From positions 1 through 5,492 of the forward strand of contig CAJMLO010000066.1 in NCBI GenBank assembly GCA_905214245.1: a stretch of DNA of 5,492 nt. Direction: 5' to 3'. The position numbers were made by a program, and so were the translations under genes. Under the pieces are notes generated by a model that was not told where the DNA came from, ran no database searches, and saw only the letters and a program-made list of their open reading frames with translations. The stretch comes from an uncultured bacterium (lineage in GTDB: Bacteria > Bacillota > Clostridia > TANB77 > CAG-508). Within the stretch, counting starts at the first letter, position 1; every line of letters starts with the position of its first letter. Below, in pieces: positions 1-5,492 of the stretch.

Positions 1-45
<45 letters not shown>

Positions 46-70
46 TTTTTTTATTATATGAAAACTTAAT

Positions 71-161
71 GGAGGCTTACCCAAGTGGCTGAAGGGGACA
101 GTTTGCTAAACTGTTAGGGTTCGCAAGGGCCGCGAGGGTTCAAATCCCTCAGCTTCCGCCA
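71..161 (+). tRNA. tRNA-Ser(GCU), complete
   Basis: A complete class II tRNA that reads AGC/AGU serine codons. The acceptor stem pairs 71-77 with 151-157, with one G-U pair (74/154). The anticodon stem ACAGT (98-102) pairs perfectly with ACTGT (110-114) around loop TTGCTAA, placing anticodon GCT at 105-107. The long variable arm forms a five-pair stem (118-122 with 127-131, including G-U pairs) closed by a GCAA tetraloop. The T stem is GAGGG (134-138) with CCCTC (146-150) and loop TTCAAAT. The discriminator is G158 and CCA is encoded at 159-161. The long variable arm, G discriminator and anticodon agree on serine. It follows another serine tRNA and is followed directly by a terminator-like hairpin. 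Confidence 0.97.
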
Positions 162-209
162 AAAATAATATAAAGTGTTTTGCTTTATATTATTTTTTTT
201 ATTTTTTTT
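162..209 (+). terminator. Intrinsic terminator of the serine tRNA transcript
   Basis: A long, almost purely A/T inverted repeat starts at the CCA end of tRNA-Ser(GCU). The left arm up to G175 pairs with the right arm from C183 (to about 197), around a seven-base loop (176-182). The only G-C pair closes the loop. The right arm runs into a T-rich tract (193-209, broken by one A). Position straight after the last tRNA and the trailing T-tract make a Rho-independent terminator the natural reading. The stem is weak in G-C, as is usual in very AT-rich genomes. Confidence 0.78.
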
Positions 210-236
210 CTAACAAAAGAAAATATAAATAAATGC

Positions 237-274
237 AATTAATGACACAAGGTATCATTTAATTGGTATTTTTT
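237..274 (+). terminator. Possible second weak hairpin terminator
   Basis: An imperfect inverted repeat: AATTAATGA (237-245) opposes TCATTTAATT (255-264) with one bulged T. Further pairing toward a three-base loop near 249-251 is broken by one C-A mismatch. A run of six T follows at 269-274. On the + strand this could be a backup terminator behind the tRNA operon. The region is so AT-rich that a chance hairpin is also plausible. Confidence 0.35.
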
Positions 275-296
275 ATAATATTAAATAAAATATAAT

Positions 297-330
297 AAGA
301 ACACTTGATAATTTTAGTTCAAGTGTTCTT
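297..330 (-). terminator. Terminator of the large activase/reductase gene
   Basis: A perfect 12-bp inverted repeat, AAGAACACTTGA (297-308) and TCAAGTGTTCTT (319-330), surrounds a 10-base loop. It lies 13 bases beyond the stop codon of the minus-strand gene. Read on the minus strand, the hairpin is followed by a T-rich stretch interrupted by A. This suits a Rho-independent terminator, although the U-tract is imperfect. It stands between convergent transcription units and may also stop read-through from the tRNA side. Confidence 0.75.
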
Positions 331-343
331 AAATTAATTATAT

Positions 344-3300
344 TTATTTTTTACTAGAAACTTCTTTTTTATTTGTTTCTTTTTTTGTAGTTTTATTTTC
401 TTTTTCAATTGCATTTTTTTCAGATTGTTGTTTCTTTAAATTGTCTTTTGCAACTGTCATTAATAATTTAATTCTATTTGTTTGATTTGCTTCACTTGCA
501 CCTGGATCATAGTCAATAGGTGAAATATTTGCATCTGGAAATTCGTTTCTTATTGTTTTTATAACACCTTTTCCAACAACATGGTTTGGAAGACAAGCAA
601 ATGGTTGAACACAAACGATATTTGGAATTCCACTTTCAATGTATTCAATCATTTCAGCAGTTAAGAACCAACCTTCACCAGTTTGATTTCCAATTGAAAG
701 AATATTTTTTACCTTATCTTCTAATTCCCATATATCACATGGTTGTAAATATCCTTTTTTAGAATTTGCAAGTGCTATACGTTCATCTTTTTCTAATAAA
801 TCAATTAATTTTATTGCTGTTTTAAATATTTTTGATTTTATTTTATCTGTTTTTATTAATTGATTAAATGTTATTTTATGTGTTGCAATAAATTTAATAA
901 ATCCCATGAAGTCTGGAAGTACAACTTCTGCACCTTCTTCTTCTAGTTTATCTGCAACAAAATTATTTCCATATGGATGATATTTAATTAATACTTCTCC
1001 AACAATTCCTACTTTTGGTTTTTCAACAGATGTATCTAATTCTATTTTTTCGAAATCATTTACTATATCATAAATGCTTTGTTTAAATTCTTTCATACTA
1101 GATTTTTCTAGTAATTTTTTGCATTTTTCCATCCATTCATCAAATAATTTTTGTGTTTCACCTTTATTTACCTCATATGCTCTATTTTTTGTAAGCATTT
1201 TTTGCAATAAATCTGCATATACAACCATTTTTAATAGTTTTTCTATAAGTGGTAATGTTATTTTAAATCCAGGCATTTTTTCCATACCAACAACGTTAAA
1301 TGATATTACTGGTACATTCTCAAATCCTGCGTCTTTTAAGGCTTTACGTATAAATCCTATATAGTTTGTAGCTCTACAGCCTCCACCTGTTTGTGACATA
1401 ATTAATGCTGTTTTATTTATATCATATTTACCAGATTCTAATGCTTCAATCATTTGACCAGTTGTCAAAATAGATGGATAACATGCATCATTATTTACAT
1501 ATTTTAAACCTGTTTCAACAGTATGCTCTGTGCAATTTCTTAATAATTCTACATTATATCCACAAGAACGTACTGCAGTTTCAAGTAGTTCAAAATGAAT
1601 TGGTGCCATTTGTGGAATTAGTATTGTGTAACCTTCATCTTTCATTTCCTTCGTGAAGATTTTTTTATGTATTTCGTAATCTCCAGTACCTTTTTCTAAT
1701 TCTTTATTTGCAAGACGTTTTTTCATACTTGCAAGTAATGAACGTATACGAATTCTAACGGCTCCAAGGTTATTTATTTCATCTATTTTTATTAGTGTGT
1801 ACATTTTTCCATAGCTTGTTAAAATTTCTTCTACTTGATCTGTTGTAACAGCATCAACACCGCATCCAAATGAATTTAGTTGAACAAGTTCAAGGTTATC
1901 ATGTTTTCCAACAAAATCTGCTGCCGCATATAGTCTTGCGTGGAATACCCATTGATTTACAACTCTTAATGGCTTAGGTTCTGCTTGATTGCTAATGCTA
2001 TCTTCTGTTAAAACACATAAGCCAAGGCTTGTGATTAATGTATCTATTCCATGATTTACTTCTGGATCAACATGATATGGTCTTCCAGCAAGTACGATAC
2101 CTTTTAAGTTGTTTTTTTCTATGTATTCAACGGTTTTTTGACCTTTTTTTCTAATATCTTCTTTGAAGTTTTGATATTCTTCTTCTGCTTTTTTTGCTGC
2201 TTCCAATAATTCTTTTTTAGTAAAATTATATTCTGCAAATTCTGGTAATTCCATTATTGTTTTTGTTAAGTTTTTAGCTTCAAATGGTAAAAATGGATTT
2301 AGGAATTTTATATCTTTTTCTTTTAATTCTTCAATATTATTTTTTAATACTTCTGAATAAGAGATTACAATAGGGCAGTTGTAATGGTTATCTGCCTTAT
2401 CATATTCTTTTCTTGAATATGGCATACATGGATAGAATATTGTTTTTATTCCTTGTTTTATTAATCCAATTATATGACCATGTGATAGTTTTGCAGGAAA
2501 GCAAACTGATTCAGATGGCATTGATTCCATTCCTTTTTCGTATGTTTTTCTGTTACTTTTTTCAGAAATTATAACTCTAAAACCAAGGTTTGTAAGAAAT
2601 GTAAACCAAAAAGGATAGTCTTCATACATATTTAAAACTCTAGGAATACCAATAGTTCCACGTGGTGCATCTTTTTCGTCTAATGGTTTATAATTAAATA
2701 TTCTTTCATATTTATATTTAACAAGGTTTGGAAGTTCTGTTTTTCCTTGTACAATTCCAGCGCCTTTTTCGCAACGATTACCTGAAATATATCTTGCTCC
2801 ATTGCTAAATTTGTTTATTGTAAGTAAGCAATGATTTTCACATCCATTACAACGAACGTGTGATATATCTATTTTTAATTTATCTAAGTCTTCATTTTTG
2901 GTAATTGTTGAAACATATTCCATGTCTAAGTTTGCTTCATATTGTTCTTTTGCAAGAAGTGCAACACCATATGCACCCATAAGTCCTGCGATATCAGGTC
3001 TTACAACATTTCTTCCAACAATTAATTCAAATGCACGAAGAACGGCATCATTGTAGAATGTTCCACCTTGAACTACTATATGTGCACCAAGTTTTTTCAT
3101 ATCTCTTATTTTCATAACTTTTTGAATAGCATTTTTTATAACAGAATATGATAAACCAGCTGATATATCTCCTACAGAATATCCTTCTTTTTGAGCTTGT
3201 TTAATTTTAGAATTCATGAAAACTGTACATCTTGAACCTAAATCAACAGGTCTTCTTGATTCTATTGCAGCTTGAACAAATTCTTCTATACTTAAGTTCA

Positions 3301-4678
3301 AGCTTTTGGCAAATGTTTCTATAAATGAACCGCAACCTGAAGAACAAGCTTCATTAAGCATAATGTTGTCAATTGCTCCATTTTTCATTTTAATGTATTT
3401 CATGTCTTGGCCACCAATATCAACAATACTTGTAACATTTGGCATGAATTTTTTTGCAGCTGTATAGTGAGCTATTGTTTCAATTTCATTTAAATCTACA
3501 TTTAAAGCTGTTTGAATTAATTTTTCACCATATCCTGTAACACCGCTAAATCTAAGTGTTACAGCTTCTGGTAGTTCACTATATAATTGTTTAAGCATTT
3601 TAATAACACTTTGTAAAGGATTTCCTTCATTACTTCCATATAATGAATATAGAAGTCTGCCTTCATTATCTATTAAAACCAATTTTGTTGTTGTAGAACC
3701 TGCGTCAATACCTACAAAAGCATCTCCTTCGTATGTTTTTAAATCTGCTTTTTCTACAGTATCTTTAGCATGTCTTTCTTTAAATTCTTGATAATCGGCG
3801 TCTATTGAAAATAAAGGTGCTAAAGGATTTGAAGTATCGTCATGAGAAACTCTTAAAACTTCTATTTTGCTTTTTAGTTTTTCAACTGTTATAGGGTGTG
3901 CTTCTAATGAATCAAGAGCAGCACCTTTTGCAACAAGTAGATGAGCTTCTTCAGGAATTATTATACTGTCTCCTTCAAGATGTAGTGTCTCAATAAATCT
4001 GTTTCTTAATTCAGGTAAATAATTTAAAGGACCTCCTAAAAATGCTACTTTACCTCTAATTGGTCTACCACAAGCAAGTCCGCTAATTGTTTGATTTACA
4101 ACTGCTTGAAAAATTGATGCAGCAATGTCTTCTTTTGCAGCTCCCTCATTTAATAATGGTTGTATATCTGTTTTAGCAAATACACCACAACGAGATGCAA
4201 TTGGGTAAATCATTTGATGATTTTTAGCAAGTTCGTTAAGACCTGTTGGATCTGTATGTAATAATGAAGCCATTTGATCAATAAATGCTCCAGTACCTCC
4301 GGCACATGTGCCGTTCATACGTTGCTCAATTGATTTATCAAAATATATTATTTTTGCATCTTCTCCACCAAGTTCAATAACAACATCAGTTTGTGGAATA
4401 TATTTTTCAACAGCTCTTTTACAAGAAACAACTTCTTGAATAAAAGGTAAGTCCAAAAATTTAGCTGCAGACATTGCACCAGAACCTGTTAATGCTATTG
4501 TAAATGTACTTTCTGGATACATACTGCAAAGACTTTCTAAAACATTACAAACTGTATTTTTTGTATCTGAAAAATGTCTTTGATAGTCATTATAGATTGT
4601 TTCTAGTTTATCGTTCATAACAACTATCTTTACAGTTGTAGAACCAACATCTAGTCCAACATGTAATAAATTACTCAT
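344..4678 (-). CDS. Fused acyl-CoA dehydratase activase / DUF2229-HgdB-like iron-sulfur reductase
   Basis: A 1444-aa cytoplasmic protein with no signal peptide or membrane segment. Module 1 (about 1-255) is a BcrAD/BadFG-type activase: phosphate motifs GLDVGST (8-14) and GGEDAK (104-109), cluster cysteines C125 and C164, adenosine motif near 214-216. Module 2 (about 320-580) repeats this plan: GIDAGSTTTK (323-332), GGQDMK (422-427), C445/C449, C484, GG at 538-539. C610, C613, C617 and C636 follow as a likely [4Fe-4S] site. A DUF2229 part (about 673-890) and HgdB-like parts extend to about 1410, with C726, C751, C768, C939, C1049, C1066, C1101, C1314, C1356 and C1362. Family knowledge: activases hydrolyse ATP to push single electrons at very low potential into an iron-sulfur partner; relatives of the partner include dehydratases and double-cubane-cluster proteins. 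Inference: donor and acceptor are fused here. Substrate is unknown, and automatic '2-hydroxyglutaryl-CoA dehydratase' names would overstate it. The start is supported by AAGGAG (4686-4691) seven bases upstream. A Lys-rich tail ends the protein (1411-1444). It appears monocistronic. Confidence 0.93.
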   Translation of the reverse strand: MSNLLHVGLDVGSTTVKIVVMNDKLETIYNDYQRHFSDTKNTVCNVLESLCSMYPESTFTIALTGSGAMSAAKFLDLPFIQEVVSCKRAVEKYIPQTDVVIELGGEDAKIIYFDKSIEQRMNGTCAGGTGAFIDQMASLLHTDPTGLNELAKNHQMIYPIASRCGVFAKTDIQPLLNEGAAKEDIAASIFQAVVNQTISGLACGRPIRGKVAFLGGPLNYLPELRNRFIETLHLEGDSIIIPEEAHLLVAKGAALDSLEAHPITVEKLKSKIEVLRVSHDDTSNPLAPLFSIDADYQEFKERHAKDTVEKADLKTYEGDAFVGIDAGSTTTKLVLIDNEGRLLYSLYGSNEGNPLQSVIKMLKQLYSELPEAVTLRFSGVTGYGEKLIQTALNVDLNEIETIAHYTAAKKFMPNVTSIVDIGGQDMKYIKMKNGAIDNIMLNEACSSGCGSFIETFAKSLNLSIEEFVQAAIESRRPVDLGSRCTVFMNSKIKQAQKEGYSVGDISAGLSYSVIKNAIQKVMKIRDMKKLGAHIVVQGGTFYNDAVLRAFELIVGRNVVRPDIAGLMGAYGVALLAKEQYEANLDMEYVSTITKNEDLDKLKIDISHVRCNGCENHCLLTINKFSNGARYISGNRCEKGAGIVQGKTELPNLVKYKYERIFNYKPLDEKDAPRGTIGIPRVLNMYEDYPFWFTFLTNLGFRVIISEKSNRKTYEKGMESMPSESVCFPAKLSHGHIIGLIKQGIKTIFYPCMPYSRKEYDKADNHYNCPIVISYSEVLKNNIEELKEKDIKFLNPFLPFEAKNLTKTIMELPEFAEYNFTKKELLEAAKKAEEEYQNFKEDIRKKGQKTVEYIEKNNLKGIVLAGRPYHVDPEVNHGIDTLITSLGLCVLTEDSISNQAEPKPLRVVNQWVFHARLYAAADFVGKHDNLELVQLNSFGCGVDAVTTDQVEEILTSYGKMYTLIKIDEINNLGAVRIRIRSLLASMKKRLANKELEKGTGDYEIHKKIFTKEMKDEGYTILIPQMAPIHFELLETAVRSCGYNVELLRNCTEHTVETGLKYVNNDACYPSILTTGQMIEALESGKYDINKTALIMSQTGGGCRATNYIGFIRKALKDAGFENVPVISFNVVGMEKMPGFKITLPLIEKLLKMVVYADLLQKMLTKNRAYEVNKGETQKLFDEWMEKCKKLLEKSSMKEFKQSIYDIVNDFEKIELDTSVEKPKVGIVGEVLIKYHPYGNNFVADKLEEEGAEVVLPDFMGFIKFIATHKITFNQLIKTDKIKSKIFKTAIKLIDLLEKDERIALANSKKGYLQPCDIWELEDKVKNILSIGNQTGEGWFLTAEMIEYIESGIPNIVCVQPFACLPNHVVGKGVIKTIRNEFPDANISPIDYDPGASEANQTNRIKLLMTVAKDNLKKQQSEKNAIEKENKTTKKETNKKEVSSKK

Positions 4679-4750
4679 ATTAATGCTCCTTATATTTAAA
4701 AATTAATTTTTACTTTCATTTGTTATATAAATACCTTATAAAATAAGATA

Positions 4751-4766
4751 GTTAATCAATGTTAAT
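4751..4766. repeat. Direct hexamer repeat over the promoter start region
   Basis: GTTAAT occurs at 4751-4756 and again at 4761-4766, start to start 10 bases apart, about one helical turn. The second copy touches the -10 box of the minus-strand promoter and the first covers its expected early transcribed region. That placement would suit a repressor operator. The repeat is short and A/T-rich, so chance is a serious alternative. Confidence 0.3.
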
Positions 4767-4793
4767 TTTATACGGAAATAATGAATTTGTCAA
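4765..4793 (-). promoter_or_regulatory. Sigma-A-type promoter of the large activase/reductase gene
   Basis: On the minus strand a perfect -35 box TTGACA (4788-4793) is followed after 17 bases by the -10 box TAAAAT (4765-4770), one base from consensus. An overlapping TATAAA (4767-4772) would give a 15-base spacer and is less likely. Transcription should start near 4757, leaving a leader of about 80 bases before the ATG at 4678. The leader holds a short, weak hairpin (4732-4739 with 4743-4750, one G-U pair on the minus strand) but no riboswitch that I recognise. Confidence 0.78.
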
Positions 4794-4812
4794 ATGAAAA
4801 TTATGTGAATTT

Positions 4813-4852
4813 TGTGGAAAACTAGCAGAAAATCGAACAAAACTGTTGATAA
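4813..4852. promoter_or_regulatory. Two DnaA-box-like 9-mers in the divergent intergenic region
   Basis: TGTGGAAAA (4813-4821) and TGTTGATAA (4844-4852) each match the complement of the consensus DnaA box, TGTGGATAA, at eight of nine positions. They share orientation and are 31 bases apart, close to three helical turns, which would put them on the same face of the DNA. They lie upstream of the minus-strand promoter and downstream of no other recognisable element. DnaA-dependent regulation or a DnaA-titrating site is possible but unproven. Confidence 0.25.
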
Positions 4853-4921
4853 TTTTTAAACAATAAAAGTTCTAAAAATTACTTATCTTACATATTGATG
4901 TTAATAAATAAAACAAGCTTA

Positions 4922-4930
4922 AAAGGAGGA
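4922..4930 (+). promoter_or_regulatory. Ribosome binding site that sets the GerMN protein start
   Basis: AAAGGAGGA is a near-perfect Shine-Dalgarno sequence, with GGAGG at 4925-4929 ending four bases before the ATG at 4934. It selects this ATG over the in-frame TTG at 4895 and ATG at 4898, which have no comparable site. Using the earlier starts would also put 12 or 13 extra residues in front of the Lys-plus-hydrophobic membrane anchor. No convincing -35/-10 pair for this gene was found upstream. Confidence 0.85.
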
Positions 4931-4933
4931 AAT

Positions 4934-5476
4934 ATGAAAAAGAAAATTATTATTGTTATTTTAATTTTATTATTAATTGGAGTGGGAGTGTGGGTGTTTT
5001 TAAGTAAAAAAACAAATAATCAAGAATATGTACCACAAGAAGAGATATCTGATGAACAATTAAGACAGACAATTGTATCATTATATTTTAAAAATAAAAA
5101 TACAGGCGAATTAGAGTCAGAAGGCAGATTAATTGATGCAAAATTATTATTAAATGAGCCATATAAAACTTTAATGGAATTATTAATTGAAGGACCAAAA
5201 AATGAAAAATTTGAAGCAACAATTCCAGATGGAACAAAAATAAATAAAATGGAATTAAAAAATGATATATTATACATAGATTTTTCAAAGGAATTTGTGG
5301 ATAATCAAAAAGATGGAACAGAAGAGGAAAGTGCAACAATTTATTCTATTGTAAATACTATGACAAGACTTACAGAAATAAATGGTGTAAAAATACTAAT
5401 TGATGGAAAAGCAGATCAAAAATTTAAAGATGGTAAAATTAATTTTTCTGATACATTTATTAAATTAAATAAATAA
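4934..5476 (+). CDS. Membrane-anchored single-domain GerMN (GerM-like) protein
   Basis: A 180-aa protein. The N-terminus is MKKK followed by one hydrophobic segment (about 5-23) and then charged residues. There is no lipobox cysteine, so it is probably a one-pass membrane protein with its C-terminal domain outside, or an uncleaved signal anchor. After a short acidic linker (about 30-42) comes one GerMN domain (about 45-178). Its features are a first strand running into YFKNKNTGEL (51-60), the LLNEPYKTLMELLIEGPK helix (72-89), IPDGTKI (97-103), the LYIDFSKEF strand (113-121), a TIYSIVNT helix (135-142) and VKILIDG (152-158). The family is named after the Bacillus germination protein GerM, which has two such domains; this protein has one and so need not do the same job. 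A cell-envelope role, perhaps in sporulation or peptidoglycan remodelling, is inferred. It is divergent from the large gene; the downstream context and terminator lie outside the window. Confidence 0.88.
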   Translation: MKKKIIIVILILLLIGVGVWVFLSKKTNNQEYVPQEEISDEQLRQTIVSLYFKNKNTGELESEGRLIDAKLLLNEPYKTLMELLIEGPKNEKFEATIPDGTKINKMELKNDILYIDFSKEFVDNQKDGTEEESATIYSIVNTMTRLTEINGVKILIDGKADQKFKDGKINFSDTFIKLNK

Positions 5477-5492
5477 ATATATATATTTAATT

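Noticed and set aside
162..343. Possible integration scar or mobile-element edge beside the tRNA genes
   Set aside because: No duplicated tRNA 3' end, integrase or att-like repeat is visible; the gap is accounted for by terminator-type hairpins.
1074..1364. Plus-strand ORF of 96 codons inside the large gene
   Set aside because: It lies wholly antisense to a strongly supported coding region, has Ser/Phe/Asn-rich shadow composition and no recognisable domain.
1474..1656. Plus-strand ORF of 60 codons
   Set aside because: Antisense shadow within the HgdB-like region of the large gene, with no family resemblance.
4300..4313. Perfect 14-bp palindrome CGGCACATGTGCCG
   Set aside because: It lies inside the codons for the conserved Gly-Thr-Cys-Ala-Gly cluster motif around C125, so protein constraint explains it better than a binding site. 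It is GC-rich for this region but isolated.
4732..4750. Short hairpin in the leader of the large gene, considered as a riboswitch or attenuator
   Set aside because: Only about eight weak pairs with a three-base loop, no competing structure and no conserved riboswitch core recognised.
4895..4933. Earlier TTG/ATG starts for the GerMN protein
   Set aside because: No ribosome binding site precedes them, while the ATG at 4934 has a strong one and begins a typical membrane-anchor N-terminus.
5020..5339. Two minus-strand ORFs of 83 and 85 codons
   Set aside because: Both are antisense to the GerMN gene, and their Phe/Leu/Ile-rich translations are what the complement of A-rich coding sequence gives.

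Overview
The window is AT-rich and reads as a low-GC Firmicutes chromosome, most likely an anaerobic, spore-forming clostridial relative. Three things point there: Lys/Asn/Ile-rich proteins with strong GGAGG-type ribosome binding sites, a very large 2-hydroxyacyl-CoA dehydratase activase-type iron-sulfur protein (a family of strict anaerobes), and a GerMN-domain protein (a family linked to sporulation and germination). The species cannot be named from the sequence.

Layout: at the left edge (1-161, + strand) are the 3' part of one class II tRNA, assigned to serine, and a complete tRNA-Ser(GCU). Both encode CCA. A long AT-only hairpin with a T-tract follows and probably ends this tRNA transcript. 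The 182-base gap from 162 to 343 holds that terminator, a weaker hairpin, and a 12-bp perfect hairpin that ends the convergent large gene.

One minus-strand gene fills 344-4678 (1444 aa). It fuses two complete activase modules (ASKHA-fold ATPases), a four-cysteine linker, and a long cysteine-rich DUF2229/HgdB-like region. It appears to be a single-polypeptide, ATP-driven, low-potential electron-transfer enzyme. It seems to be transcribed alone, from its own sigma-A-type promoter (4765-4793) to its own terminator. No substrate-specific dehydratase, CoA-transferase or electron-transfer gene lies beside it here, so its substrate is unknown.

The divergent intergenic region (4679-4933) carries that promoter, a direct hexamer repeat one helical turn apart over the start-site region, and two DnaA-box-like 9-mers. 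To the right, on the + strand, is a small membrane-anchored single-domain GerMN protein (4934-5476). Nothing links its function to the large gene beyond divergent placement. The most noteworthy object is the fused activase/reductase: the family is known, but its reaction is largely unassigned.
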